Positions 1-14,028 of a DNA stretch of 64,000 nucleotides are shown piece after piece. Source of the stretch: Lucifuga dentata (Eukaryota > Chordata > Actinopteri > Ophidiiformes > Bythitidae); the NCBI GenBank assembly GCA_014773175.1, contig VXCM01001253.1:86750-150749 (forward strand), written 5' to 3'. The notes below the pieces were generated by a model. It was not told where the DNA came from. It ran no database searches and saw only the letters and a program-made list of their open reading frames with translations. Made by a program: the position numbers and the translations under genes. The first letter of the stretch is position 1, and each line of letters opens with the position of its first letter.

Positions 1-60
1 CACACACACACACACACACACACATATCTCCACAATCCTTCTGACTGTCTTACTGAAACA

Positions 61-118
<58 letters not shown>
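1..118. repeat. (CA)n and (GA)n microsatellites
   Basis: CA runs at 1-24 and about 59-77, then a GA run at about 78-117. Simple sequence. Confidence 0.9.
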
Positions 119-123
<5 letters not shown>

Positions 124-2355
124 TAAGGGCAACATTATGACACTTCTCTTTCTTTTCAAGAGGAACATCAGCATGTGCTACCTTGACATCATAGTCACCC
201 ATAATGCACAATCACACACACCACAGTGGAGTGGTTCACTATGTACAGAAAATGTGTCAAATAATTGTGTGTCCCTAGTCAGTATTCCTCTCCATCTTCA
301 CTGGCACCAGCACAGAGTAACCCCCAGAGCATTCTCCACATCATCATTTGTCCTTCTGTGATTTTCTTTCATTTTCCTCAAGCCCCATGTATGAAATGGA
401 GATGAAAAATTGACTTTGTTGGCTGAAACCGGCATTTAGTGTCTGACACGGCAGACTGCTGGCTTACCCTGACAGAAACATGAGCTCGGACAGATTGAGT
501 TAGACTGTCGTCCTCTCCGCCAACACGTGCGCACACACACACATACAAAATCACCTTCACCCCACACCACAGCTCTGCATGAACAAAATTAAATGATTTC
601 AAGGGACAAATTGTGTTATCAGTTTGGACCAACATAGATAACACTCCTCATTTGCTCATTTGTCCTGCCAACTTTTAAATATATATTCACACACTGACAT
701 AAGAAACTTATCCAGTAATTTAGGACAAAACAGACTTCCTGGGGTGTCGGTATAAGCACAAATCATGTTGGCATACTTTGCATATGAAATAGTAGGTGGT
801 AATAGTAGCTGGTAAATGACGATGTCCCAGAGTCACTGTGCACTTTGTTTGGAACAATAAAGAATTAGGATAGGCTATTAAAACATTTACTGTGATTCAA
901 GAAATGTCAATGCATTGATTTCAAACAAATGCATCTGACTTACTGCCATGGAGATATGTACCGTATTGTTTTAAAACTAGATTGATTAATACATTAACTA
1001 GATAAATGGAGGTCATTATTTTTTAAAACACACTCATTATCAGAAATTACCCTGATTCTGCCATACAGCTGAGTGTAAGATCACCATACCCAGCAATGAG
1101 TCAATCCCAATAAATTAACCTATCTGAGAGCCAATCAATCCAGTTTTATTAGCCATGGCACCTCTGTTTAAAAAGCCAATTTTAAAGGAAACCAGCAGCA
1201 GAAGCAACTTGAAAATGCAAGGTTGATTTAAATTGTTTCTAACAATGCAGAGCAAGGTCATGGTCTGTCAGCAGGTGATTGACAGGTGACAGGAGATGGT
1301 TGGTCTCTATGGAGCAAAGAGGATATGGTAGGGAAGGAGGAGGAGGAGGAGAAGGAGGAGAGAGAAACACACAAGATAATGCAATTTGTATTGACAAGAA
1401 AATAGAAAATATATTCTCTCCTTTTCTACTGATTTGGTCTCCTGTCCTGAGCCATGCACTCATGTTCTTACTCTGGGTTAAGAATCAGTCTCCTAATGGA
1501 CATCACATTACACACATTGCCAAAGGTTTTACTACTTTTTCCTTTCTCCTATCAGAAGTACATGCCAAGTTACACCAATGGAAAGCTAAATGGGGCTTCT
1601 TGGGACATTACACAGCCCCAAGGTTAACAAATGTTCCTATCCTTATGATCTGTTTGCAGCAAAAAAAAAAAAAAAAAAANAAAAAAAAAAAAAAAAAAGT
1701 AAGCGCTCTCATTAAAGCTAACGTCATGTTTAATCTCAACAGCTGTCTTTTGAAAGCCAGCATTTGTACTATTATGGTGATGCTCTTTTGTCTTTCACTG
1801 TCCACACTGTCCACATAGTCCTGTGATACTGCAAACAGGAGACATGACACTTTTGCAACAAGGCTTTTCAATTCATATGAAATTATGCTCAAGGTTTTAG
1901 CATGAAAACGGTAACAGTGTTGTGATTTGAAGAAGGGTGGAAAATGCTTCTATCAATCAAAGTTCTTGTGTGGAAAATAAATACAGCAAAATGATATTCA
2001 ATGATATATTAGTATTTAAATTTGCATTATGTGAATAATATTTACAAGGGGATTAAATGCAAATGTGTTGTCTAAGGAATCCATTCCACTATCTGTAAAT
2101 GCATATAAGTTTACATGCAAGCAAAACAGCATGTCCTCTTTTGCTGATGGAAGTTTCAAAGTGCTTCATGTTTACATGTTTCTGCCAGAAGAATGATGTG
2201 TGAGTTTTGTCTTACCAGTAAACACATACATAGTCATTACTAGGTGTGAGATCATTTGGGGTTTCAAAACATTGCACAGATTTGGGATGGATTGCTCAAA
2301 AAACAAACAAACAAACAAACAAAAAAAACCCAGTCATTTAATTGGGGGTTTTTCT

Positions 2356-2440
2356 TGGAGGGACTGTGATTAGTTCAAATTTATTTATTATTGGGATAAG
2401 CCACTTGAGATGCAGCATCTCATTTTCAAGGGGGTCCCAA
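2356..2440 (-). mobile_element. LINE 3' tail fragment
   Basis: The minus strand reads CTTGAAAATGAGATGCTGCATCTC, a small stem-loop, followed by a TTATC segment and a TAAATAAATTTG end. This matches the common 3' end of teleost non-LTR retrotransposons (stem-loop plus AATAAA-like tail) as I know it. Only the tail is present; no reverse transcriptase is visible. Confidence 0.5.
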
Positions 2441-2446
2441 AAAATT

Positions 2447-2600
2447 ACCTCCTCCAAGGAGGTTATGTTTTCACCCACGTCTTTTGGTTGGTTGATTTGC
2501 TAGCAGGATTACTCAAAAAGTCATAAACCGATTCTGATAAATCTTGGCAGAAGGGTGGGGCATGGCTAAGAGATGAACACATAAAATTTTGGATCGAATT
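2447..2600. repeat. Dispersed repeat fragment (GGAGGTTATGTTTTC type)
   Basis: The block from the small palindrome ACCTCCTCCAAGGAGGT through GTTATGTTTTCACCC, TAGCAGGATTACTC and GGGGCATGGC resembles a repeat seen in many fish and other animal genomes. It borders the LINE tail directly. Class not assigned; recognition is from memory. Confidence 0.4.
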
Positions 2601-2760
2601 TTAAAATATTTTAGGTTTCTCAACATTGTGAGATATAAAATAAGGCTAGAAACATGCAATAGCCAGTGTGTATTTGAGATGATGCTGAATCAGTGGCATG
2701 CAAATAGTTATAGCTTTAGTAGTTTGGTGATAAAGATCCAGAAAAAGCATTATGTTTATT

Positions 2761-3400
2761 ATGTCTGTGAAGGTTCTCAGCCATCCAGGTTATTGGATAT
2801 CTAGTGGCAATTGTAGGTAGTAATTCAAGACAACGGGACTTGTGGTTTAGCCTGGAAGACATTTTTCCACTGATCCATTGACTCATGTATCCTCTGAAAG
2901 TCGTTGACTCCTTGGACCAGGTAACTGCTTGGGTCACATGGGCATGATGTGAAGGTTGTTAGAGCCCCATGGCACTCACGTGAAATGCTGAGGTCATTAC
3001 AGTCACATGCATAGAGGTGCAAACTACTCGTAGTAGAGGAAGCCAAGGGAGAGATGCCAGCACAGCGTGGTAAGTAAGTGATAAGTGGTGTCGTAGTCGA
3101 CCTTTTCTGTTCAAGGATGGTTTTGCCAGCTTGACTTAGATGGCTTTCTTAACTCTTCTTTCAAATTTGTCTTTCCAAAGTCTGTCTTTCATGCTGTCTC
3201 TCTCCAAAATATGTACATTATGTACATATTTAGTACATATTGAGCTAAGTGTTGGCCAGAAGAGTTGGGCCACACAGTTCTCTAGTGGTTGTTTGGTCTT
3301 CCCAATTAATAGATCATTGTAGATCTCATTGCATTTGATTGTGTGGGCTGTTGCTTCATTTCTGTTTCTTTGTCAAAGATCTAACAGGTACTAACAGGTA
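2761..3400 (-). mobile_element. Decayed Penelope-like retroelement, endonuclease-end remnant
   Basis: Read on the minus strand, the region gives broken pieces of a protein: K-T-K-Q-P-L at 3300-3283, then FERRVKKAI, a stop, VKLAKP and SLNRKGRLRHHLS-TYHAVLASL. This resembles the GIY-YIG endonuclease end of teleost Penelope-like elements (pattern around ETKQPL and RGVKEAI-VKLEKPSLNRGGGLRHHLS), as remembered from the family. The minus-strand 3' end GGCTGAGAACCTTCACAGACA-like sequence (2761-2795) is a common terminal stretch of these fish repeats. In-frame stops and loss of the reverse transcriptase show it is dead. Confidence 0.6.
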
Positions 3401-3419
3401 AACCGAAATGAAGCAACAG
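3348..3419. repeat. Inverted repeat, 15-bp perfect arms
   Basis: CTGTTGCTTCATTTC at 3348-3362 is the exact reverse complement of 3405-3419. The 42-nt spacer contains a direct repeat CTAACAGGTA x2 (3381-3400). It sits at the edge of the Penelope-like remnant. Confidence 0.7.
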
Positions 3420-6400
3420 TATCACATTGAAATTTCTGGTTAAAGCTGATTTTTGTTTACTAAGTAGAAGGAAAAAATCCAAGATAAGATTACAGACATA
3501 ACCTTGATTGCCGATATCGTTTTAGGCGCTTATAACTAATACTTTTGAAAAATCATTGCCAACTTACACATTGAGGAAGCTCAGAGTAAGCTAAAGGAGT
3601 TGTGTTTCTGTCCACCTCATAAATGTCCAGAATTTACCGGTATTTAACCTCTGCACCCAGTAGTCACTGCAGCTGTCAAATACATATTTTTCATTCTGAA
3701 ATGCTGGAATGGAAGTATAAAGGGGCACAGAATGTAAATACTGAAGTAAAGTACCTCAAATTTGTATTTTAATATAGTAAATGAGTAATGTACAGTACTT
3801 TGTTACTTTCCAACATTGGCAGGTATACTGAATGGACATTCATAATCATGTTTACGTAAACACACAGACACACTAATACATGGACACACACAAACGATCA
3901 CAAACATAAAACCAGACAGAGGTGAGCCCTTCCAAACAATTGGCCTACTTCTGCCTCTTCCACCTTCCTTCCTCTCTTTATCCCTCTCTCTCCTTCAATC
4001 CCTGCTCAGCTCACCATGCTGTCCACAGATGACAGGAGGTATTCTTCAATAATCCCCTCCATTATGTGAACATGTGGAATATGAGGCCTGTTTATTTCCA
4101 CACATAAATAATATTTCTGCTGTCCATGACCCACGGGTGACTGACTGCTCATTAGCTTCAAGCGGCACATACCATTCTCAGTTTCATTCTTTATTAGGCC
4201 TTTTCAAATCAGTCCATGGTAATTAGGTTTTAATCATGATAATTACACTGCTGATTTTTTTCCTGCTATATAAGACAGTTTCTGGTTTTCACTTGATGAA
4301 AGTTAAGCTTTTTTTCAAAGTGCTCTGTTGAATTGGGCTTGGAATAGCTGCAAAAACATTAAAACTCTATCTTAAATTGTTCAGTTTTACCAGAGGCAAT
4401 TAAATATGCAGTTCAGAAAACCTGTTTTCTGTATCCTAGTCATGTAGTTTTAGACATGTTTTAGACATACTTGAGTTACAAAAATTATGATTTGAGACTT
4501 GTGTCTTTACCACATATACATTTTTTTTTTCATTATTTGGAACATGATGTAGACTGGTGAACATAATAAGTTCTCAACACCACTTGCACATCCAGCAGAA
4601 ACATTGCCACATGGGTATCCATTGGAGCCCCTTTCTTGCCATCTGTCAGATACAAGTCAACGGTTACTTGCATTGTAGCCTTGATTTGGTCCACAAACTC
4701 CTGAGAAAGATAACTTGGCCTTTGTGTTTTGGTAGATATTTGACTATTTCACTACCCACTTTTTAACTTGTCTCTCCAATATTTTTCACTGTACAATTAC
4801 AGGACTGTTTACTGGGATGTTAATCATTGGGATTTGCAACACCAGCAAGGTCCAACCTCTTTTCCTCATTAACATTACACTTTTAGAAAATTAGAGGTTC
4901 TCATCCATAATGGTTACCAAGATGTTGACCATGAGCAAAATTTATTTCCAGACTAGGGCTGTCAAGATGAACAGATATATTTTGGAAATCAGTGAAGAGT
5001 GAGCGATCTTGATACATTGAAACAAATCACATTGCCTAATAGTATCCATTTGCAGAGCTAAACTGTAACTGTTATGTCTGAATTGAAAATCGGCCTTTAA
5101 GTTTCCTAATGCTTTCATCAGTTTTTCTTAAAGTCAATGGGTGCATGTAGAAGGCAAGTTTAACTGTACAGTCGTGAGGATTGATTCAGTCTGATTCCTT
5201 TAAGACACAGACGCTCTGCTTTTAATCTTCAGTCTTTTTTCTTTGTTACACAGGCTTTATCCTTCAATTCCACAAACTTGACTGAAACCAGAAATATGTC
5301 AGATTAAGATTACCTTTAATCTCAAGGATTAGGAAGGGATTTAAAATGTTTGGGTGCAACTAATAGATATTGATTTATGAACTAATCTAGCTAGAACCAG
5401 ATCTCATCTTCCCTCCAAAACATTTTCACTAAACACCAGCTGTGTATAAATATAGAAATCAAAGACCCTTGTGTATATGTGTGTTTGCGTCCACAAACCA
5501 TCTCAAACCACTCTGACTCTACATTGCTCTCCAAGGCTTCTTTTCCATTTGTGGACATGAGCAGAAATCACAGTGGCACTAAATGTAGATTTTCATGACA
5601 ATTTTTCTTCGCTAGGCTGAGCTAAACCGAACAGAAACACACATAAAAGTAGAAGCCAATACTCTCAATATTCTCTCCTCTCCTGATTACTGAACAGTTG
5701 CTGTGTACTTGCAAATCTCAGAAATTCCATCATAACAGTTACTACATTGTGGTCTTCGATTAGTAATTTAACACATAGGATGTAATGTATCTGATTTTTT
5801 TGGTGCTCGAGAGCAAATGTTTATGTAGTAATGTAGCTTAGATGTTGAAAGAAAGCATTGGTAGGTAAAAGTTGTCCTTAGGGTGATCATATGGGCACCT
5901 CCCATCCCAGATGTTCTACTGAATTCATAACATCTCTGAAAGGCTGAATAAGTTCTGGCAACAAAACAAGACCACCTGCTCACAACACTGATCTTACTTA
6001 AAGGGATAGTTCTGTTTCTATGGAATTTTACTTTTTTTTTTCTTAGCTTCAGACATGTCTTAAAAGAAATAATGTGTTAAAAAGGGCTTTCCATTCTTTT
6101 GAATAAATAATTAATATACTTCAGTGTAGTTTGTGTTGTTTGACAAACTCTTATTGTTTCTTTTTGTTTCTAGTTTTCAGTGGCAATTGACTTCACCTAC
6201 AGGCTTTCATAATATTCATATTCAGGTGTACTGTGCTAATGTTTCTCAGTTTTAGCATGTGAACTATTTCCTGAAAATGTGAACTTGACTGGGCTTAGCA
6301 GTAATAGCCTCCATAGCCTAGATACTGTTCATCTCTGTGCATGCTGGTGTTGAGTAATACATTCTGCTAACAGAAACCAGGATACTTAGTGCTGTTCTCT

Positions 6401-9400
6401 TGAAACAAACCTGCAGATAAAGCCTGCAGGTTTGGCAAATGGCACATTTCGGCAGTGTTGAAGCATGGTTAAGGTCACATTAATTGTTTTGTGTGTTAGT
6501 AAATACTTGAATTCATCTCCATTTCTGCTTCTTTTGTGATATAAAATGACACAGCAAACAGACTGGCTGAAGAGAACAATTCCTACACCCTCCTAATTGC
6601 AATCAGTCAAGAAAACCAGTTTCAAAGATATTTTGTCTCATGATGGTTGCTGTTAACTTATGAATACAAATAATACCAAAGAAATTTGAAGGAACACATA
6701 TACTGTATATATTATTTATTGTATATTACTGTATATATTATTTATTGTTATTGCATCTGGATTCAACAAACTTCCTCCCTTTCTATTTAGCCTTGTGTTT
6801 TTTGCTCAGTTTCTTAATCACTGAGTTAGGCGATGCTTCACCGACACAACCTCTCAGACCACATAGAGCAAAATAGTGCTGCGTACCTCAGGTTGTCTCA
6901 CATAACATTATAAAGCAATGCAGTTTTGCACCTTGTACAAAAACTTGAAAGTATTTTAACTTTTTCAAGGCAAAACAATACCAGGAAAACATGAAGGGCA
7001 TTGCAAGAAAGTAGCGCATCCACGCACATGATGAAAGAGACATTGGTTGGTTGTATTGAATTTAAATTGGCTTACCTACATTTAAATTGGTAGTTTGCAG
7101 TAAGTTATGCTATACGTGTTAAATTAAAACAAAGTTAAATCAAGTTAGTTTAAATCCAGTCAGAAACTATTGCTGTCTCTCATCCCTTTTCTGTACACAG
7201 TCATTGGTACTGCCATGGGTTTGCTGTTTATTGATTGCCACCATACAGTCTATTTTCAGCTGTTGGTCTCATCTATCACAAAAACATTCTCTCAATTTCG
7301 GGTGCTTACAGCAGCCATTTTACAAATCCATTTTTAGATGTTCTTCTACCTCATTTATTTCTAGTGCTATTTTGGCTTTTCCTACAGTGAATGTTAAAGG
7401 AAAGCAAGCGTGGGAAGAGCAGGTATGTTATTGGGATTATAAGTGGGTATCTTGTGTGACATGTAATAAGTAGGCCTATAGCACTTCCACAAAGCTGAAC
7501 TGCATTCTGGCACCCATCAGACCTCTACTCATCTACAGTATTAGGCCAAATGCTGAGGTCTTTAGATAGTTTGTTCAGTTAAATCTGGATCTTTCTGTAT
7601 ATGAACTGCATTTGTTAGCATAATAACCATCATCCCAAAGTGTGCATTCATTTTTCATATAGAAAGTTTCAAAACAAATTTTATGGAAGCAAGCAATTAG
7701 TTTATCTCTCTCTGTAAATGTATTTCAGTGGCAGAGAATGTCCAGAGATTTGAGATGCTATTTATTAGGTGTCCTGGTATCAGACCCATGTGGCAGCATA
7801 AGCATATAAAAGCTACGTGGCACACTGCTGTCTTGGGTTTTGTTAAAAAAAAATAAAAAATCTTCAGGTAGATTCTGGGCTCATTATAAAACATATCAAA
7901 TCAGCAGCGTTGCACAAACATTGCTCCTGAGATGTATGAGACAAGGTCCATGAGGCATAATTTTGTTTTGGAATACAAGAAAGGATTCCAGTGAAGGCAA
8001 TAAATAAATAAATGAATAAAAAATAAAAATAAAAACTTTCAACTATTAATATTACTGTTAATATAATCTTGTTTTTTTCTTTTTTACATTGACATATATG
8101 CCAACATTTCATTTTGTTGCAGAAGTGGCAAAAGCTACATGGGTGAATTGGGTGAGCAGCAGCAGTGTAACTGTTACTCTTTGACTCTTAAATCATGAGT
8201 ACACGGGTCATTTCAATTTAACCATTCTTAATTGCATCTATTGATGAGTTTAAAAAAAAAAAAACTATCTGTAGCTTGGCAGATAGTGGAGCTGAGAGTT
8301 CCTCTTTCACTGGTACCCTTCATAAGAGAGTAACTTAGATGTTGTAGAGCTCTGCTGAAAACAGCCTTTGAACCATGGGAGACTGCAGTGGGCTTAATGG
8401 ATATTGTAGAGTCACTTTTTGGGGGCTTGCTTGTGCTATTGTGGGCAGACCAAGCCCAAATGTACCATCACTCCCACATAGCTCATTCATTGGCATGGGA
8501 TCTTTTTGGGGACATTGAGTTTTATATTTTTCAGCTGGGAAAGACAGGTTGTTATGGTGTGGACACGCTTGGGGCATCTGTAAACAATTAGAGGGCATTT
8601 TCAACTGTGTTACATACTTTATGTCATAGTGCAGACTGCAGAGGCATTGGTTCTAGATACAGTCCATCCACTAAGATGCTTCCATGCCAGTCATGAATTA
8701 TAACCATGATTATACCCTCAAATTTGCACTTTTCTAAAGAAGTTGCAGTTTTGTCTAATCGCAGAGTGAAATTCTAAAAATTGTGCCAAAACATTAAAAA
8801 TGATAATGCATGAAAAACACATAATACACAGAGACAACCATGACAAATACACATCACACAAGGTCAGCAGCTCACAAACATTCATGCACATGCAATCTGA
8901 AGAATATACATAAACACACTGGCATATGATAATGTATTTCCTGCACTGAAACACACACTCACTCAGACACAAACAGTGGTAAAAATAGTCCTCTTGCTTT
9001 TGCTCCGTGAGATCCCCCTCACAGGCCACTGAACAAGCACTTTTCCACCTGTGAGTCACAATTAAATGACATGCAAGAACAAACACAATAAATCCCCACA
9101 TAAGTACACATCAGGTAAACAAATGGATGCCTATATCTATTGCAAATAATAAAATTATGGTCTAAGATTGAACACAGAACTGAGAATTTGATCTGGGTCA
9201 AATAAAATCACCAGACACACACAGAAATTGCAGAGTATTTCGCATATAGTCTGATAACATTGCAACTAAAGCCTCCATGGATAAATAATGTAACCTTGAT
9301 ATTATGAAATCTTTAAAGCTAGGATTTGCAGTGTGGTGACTGTGCAGTACAGTATTAGAATGTTCAGTGGCAAATCTGGGCGTGTACTTGTGGGATTTAA

Positions 9401-9840
9401 GAGTTAAGTTTTGAGGTTAATTCAGAATATTTTTGATTACAAAATAAAGTCACTGCTCGCCATCCATGGAAAATGTGGCTGCTGTCCTCTAGATTTGCAC
9501 AGCGCTGGGTTGTTGGGTGTGTTTGATTTAGTGGTCAGAGTAGGCTGTTTATCTCACATGAGCCAACTTTTAAATCCAGCTGTAGGTGCATTGGGGGACA
9601 TGCCAGAGAACAAATTGAACTTGCCTGTGTGTGTTTGATATATGGCCTTGTATGTGTGTGCATGGAGTAGCCAGCCTGTGTCAGTCGTTTCAAATTGTCC
9701 AAGATCTACATCAGAGAAGGCAAAATAGAGCCATTCCTGATCAATGCCATAGAGGTCCCAACTGTCTGTGGTGGGGCATCCCAATTTAGAAAATTACCAC
9801 CCATTATTAGACATCAGCAAACAGACTTACCTATTTGGTT
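3420..9840. other. Upstream region, no feature recognised
   Basis: AT-rich DNA with short poly-A/T runs and a 26-bp unit repeated twice at 6701-6750 (TACTGTATATATTATT word). Both strands were read; no exon, RNA gene or transposon end could be supported. Confidence 0.6.
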
Positions 9841-9930
9841 TAAAAGACCATACCTGTGATTTTGCATGTTTGAGCCCAATTGATATTCCACACATTCCGC
9901 TACTGCCAACCATTTTCCAAATCATAAAAC
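9841..9930 (+). repeat. Unclassified dispersed repeat, copy B (head fragment)
   Basis: Shares GACCATACC-TGTGATTTTGCATGTTTGAGCCCAA, then ACTGCCAACCATTTTCC, with the other copies. Only the first 90 bp or so align; the rest has diverged or is missing. It faces copy A, about 160 bp away in the opposite orientation. Confidence 0.6.
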
Positions 9931-10085
9931 TGTATTATAGTTTTCTTGTCATTTTGCCAAATCCCCTAATATTTCAAGAACAAATGTTCAGCTGATACAT
10001 TGTGCCAAATTTTTCACCTCCTAACACGTACACATGATTGTAGAAGACACTGTCATTTTAATTTCTCAGTATTTAATTAAATTTT

Positions 10086-10409
10086 TCTCCTGGGACTGTA
10101 TTCCCTGGCAGAGACATACATTTTCTTCCTTGTAACTCTGTGTTGGATCAGTTAAATTAAGTAACTTCGACAAAAAATTTAATAGAAGTCTTGCGCTGTG
10201 ATGGATTAGCAATATCAAGCACACATCTCTACAAGTTGATTTTGGCATCATGGAATGAATTGAAACTAATAGCAGTCTGGACGTTAGGAAAAACAATTCT
10301 AAAATTTACTGGTTGTGTCCTGTGTTTTGGAAAACAGGTGGCAGTAATGTAACGTGTATGTGGTTGTATTTATTGGGCTCAAACATGCAAAATCACTGGT
10401 ATGGTCCTT
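10086..10409 (-). repeat. Unclassified dispersed repeat, copy A (near full length)
   Basis: On the minus strand it runs from AGGACCATACCAGTGATTTT and GCATGTTTGAGCCCAATA through CCAGACTGCTATTAG and CAACTTGTAGAGATG to AATACAGTCCCAGGAG. The same order of blocks occurs in the copies at 38961, 52765 and (partly) 35455. About 325 bp. No tRNA A/B boxes, coding potential or terminal inverted repeats seen. Confidence 0.7.
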
Positions 10410-13400
10410 CCATCAGCGCAATACTGATATCAGGTACTGGGAACTTGATGTTTTCAACTAGTATATGGATTGTCTAATATTCATACTCCTTTAATCAGCC
10501 TTTGAATTTTCATCTATTCCACTACATTCTAGGTGCTTTGCAACCAAAAGCAGTTTTAATCCTCCAACTCTGTCCGCTCATTTCCATGGAGGACAGCCAA
10601 GTCCCTGTTTACCCCAAACCTTCATCTGTCACCACATTAAGCCTGTCTCAACAGAACCTGTGACACTGCCTGCAGTTAAAATAATAATATGATACCATCT
10701 ACTCTCAGCATTAGATACACAAAATTGATTGTGTATGGATGTGTCTGGATGAATGGTTACTAGATGTGTCAGTCCTCTGTAAAATTAAAATAAATTTGAG
10801 GTAAGCCTCTGCTGGCCTGCAAGCCTAAGCCATAATCTTGCTTGATTTTTCATCCTTATACAGTATACCTAGAAATGTTAAGTCCATCCATTAAAACTGG
10901 CAGTGAAGTAAGAGCTAATTAGCATTTCAAATGAATCTCTTGGTTCGTCTTTGATTAAATTTCAAACATTTGGCATACACAAGCTCAAATTAACAGTCAA
11001 ATGTCTGCAACTGTGATCTGACCACAGAAATAACATTTGAGGTTATTGGCTGTGTACATTCTCCAGCATAATCCAACTCCTTGTCTGACATGTGAACAGC
11101 AAGTGCAGCAATGCACGGACAGTGGATCTAAATTTGTCTCCATTTCTGGTTGTTCACTTTAGATAACGATGTAGAGGGAGACAATGCACCACATGAAATT
11201 GTGATGCTTGCCTGCTAGAGCTGCTTAAATAGGAATAATACAAAAAATGGAGCAGAAATATAAAACAGTAAAGTGGGGGGGGATTGTAAAGAAGTGGGAC
11301 AGAGTAAGGGAGATGAGGTGACAGGGAAAGTCTGAGACGGTAAGAGAGAGAAAGTTTGATAGCGAGTGGAAAAACTGATTACTTATTACCCCCTTGACTC
11401 TTAATCCAGTTTACAATAGTCTGCATCAACCATGCAATTTTTACTTCAAAGGTTTTGAGCCATGGCCAGTTATGTTGCATCCAGGAGTTCCTTTTAAGAA
11501 ATGGAAAAGAGAAGTCAAAGAGAAATTCTAATTAGTATCAAGCGAGAGTGAGAAAATACATCTTTTAGCTAGTTAATGAACCTGAATATGTCCCATTCAA
11601 CATCAGTCCTTTAAAGAGTTGCCAGTTCCAGCCGGCTCTATCTTTTGCAGCACCGATTTTCTGTTGTTTGGCATGTTTTAGCCTGTTCAGTAAATGAGCA
11701 GAGACTTAAAACTTGATTCAGATGAGAAATTGTTCACATTGACATATCATTGCTTGTTGTAAACTGATTTTAAATAAAAGTTTTAGTTCCACGTGGTGCA
11801 ATCTTGGGTAAGAGCTGTTGTTAAAACTCTTGTCAATTCAACGCTGCACTGAGACCTTAAGTTTGGCAGTTGAACAGCAACCTTTGAAGAAGCCACAAAA
11901 TTTCTGTAATCCTTTTCACAACACCCTTGTTTTCTTATGAACTGATTGGGTTTGGTTCTTCAGACATCATTGCTCATTCCCACAGACAAATTTCAAATCT
12001 CTTTTGTTGGAGCATCTTTTAGTGCAAAACAGGGTTTTCATAGCTGTCTCTCTTTGCAACTGCGCTGTCACGCAATGATAACTTTAGGCAGATTAGAGAT
12101 TTACTATGTAGCAAGCACGTTGTAAGTCTCTGCAATTTGCTTTTCATACTGTAACAGCATAAACTGAAACCAGTGACTCACTGAATGATAGAAGATGAGT
12201 CCGTTTTGCAGAATTGTTTGTATTGGTGGAGAATTGTTTATATTATATTTAATAGTGGGTAAGAAGGCTAAATTATACAAAACAACCATTTTTGAACCTT
12301 TACTAGAAAAACATATGAAGTACATTGTTTCTCATGCTACTCTAAAGGCAGAAATGAGACAGTCACAAACACGAACACACACATTCTGACAGAAATGAAC
12401 AACAATCATTTAATGGCCATTGTAATCTCTCCCTTAAAGTCCAACAGCTCTTTCATTTCATTTTACCCCAGAAAGTATTAGTACTTTTGCATTGTTAATA
12501 GAGATTAATGGATATGGTCAACAACCAGAGCTGGAAGAGCAAATGAAAAACCAGCATGTGGGATGATGGACGGCATGCACCAAAGTATAAGTGGGTAGAA
12601 ACAAGGACAGACTGAAAGATGGATAGATTTCATTAGGTAGAGAGAGGGAATCACCAAGTTCTCAGGTGAAAAACACCTTTGGGTGTCTATAATGCCCCCC
12701 CACCCCCTAGAACAAGGTGTTCTTCAAATAATTACAGTTTATTGTCTCTGCTCCGTGTTAGAGGATGTTGGTCATTTGGTGCAGCGTATGGTGCAGTAGA
12801 CACCAGCACAAAAAGTCATTTATCTCTGATTTACATGAAAATACAGTTAGGGCAAAATCCAAACATGGTAAAAAGTCCCTAAAGTATTTCCTGGCAGTGC
12901 ATCATTCAGTGAAGAAACACGCAATTTAGTTTTATTCCAGAAAGTGAAGCATATTGTATGAGTCTGTTAAAGCATCTAAGACAGGATCAAAGGCTTTATA
13001 TTATTAATTGACTCCTGTAGGCTATTTGCTGCACAGAATCAATGTGGTCAGTTAGAGCATGGATCTGTGTTTGTATAATTTCAAGCCAGATTCCACAGAG
13101 AAGAGAGCTATGGAAATGGTTTGTGTAGGGGGATGGGTGATGATGTAGTTGAGGGGTACAGTAGAGAACATTCCAGGAAACTCAGAGGCATAACTTCTTA
13201 TCCATAGCAGACTGGTTGTGTGTCATGTGCAATGTGTCCATGTGTGGCTATATATTTACAAGGTGAGTATAGTTCACATCCCTCCTACTCTTCCTCTTTG
13301 TCCTTCAGTTGCTTCCATTCTTCCATATTTTTGACCCTGACCTTCTCTGCCCTCTGCTGTAGAGTGCATAGTGTGCAAGAACCAATCAACTGCTTTTTAT

Positions 13401-13536
13401 CCTCATTAGTTCCCATTTTATCTGTTATGGGAGCCCATATAGAAGGAAGAATGGACGGGGGTTTCTCACTGAGACTGCTGGTGTTCCTCTGCCCCTGGCC
13501 ATGACAGGGATTTGGTGGGCAGAAGGGCAAGAGGGG

Positions 13537-13659
13537 GGAGGATGGTGGAGGAGTGGGGTGCTGTGGACCAGATTCTGCTGATTGTCGGAAATTATACNGG
13601 AGGATGGTGGAGGAGTGGGGTGCTGTGGACCAGATTCTGCTGATTGTCGGAAATTATAC
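13537..13659. other. Assembly join: 61-bp direct duplicate around an N
   Basis: 61 bp ending at 13597 recurs exactly at 13599-13659 across one N (13598). This is best explained by two contig ends that overlap but were not merged. Confidence 0.85.
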
Positions 13660-13744
13660 CCTCTAATTTCACCTGCAACTCCAAGAGACAAAGGCCTTAG
13701 GGAGAGAATAGGATAAGGAGGTATCTCACAGGGCGATGAGATGA

Positions 13745-13996
13745 AAACCAGAGACGCAGAGAGAGAGGGAGAGAGACAGAGAGAGAGAGAGAAGGAGAGG
13801 GGAGGTGGACATAGGAGGCATGAGAGAGGATGTAACATTAGAACAAGGTCTGGTCTTAAGCCAGTCAGGAAAGACAGAGAAAGAGGACAGAAATAAGAGA
13901 AGGAGAGAAGGAGCCACTGAGAAGACAAATAGTCTTCTCCTGCTATACACAGCCATGTCTTTAGTTATCATCAGCACACATGCACACACACTGCCA

Positions 13997-14027
<31 letters not shown>
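13745..14027. repeat. GA-rich tract and (CA)n microsatellite
   Basis: A GA-rich stretch at about 13755-13800 and a CA run at about 13999-14027. The long minus-strand reading frames over it are serine/leucine repeats of no family. Confidence 0.85.

Positions 14028-14028
<1 letters not shown>

Noticed and set aside
1279..1818. + strand 179-codon ORF
   Set aside because: Runs through a poly-A tract with an N (poly-Lys) and purine repeats; no similarity to known proteins.
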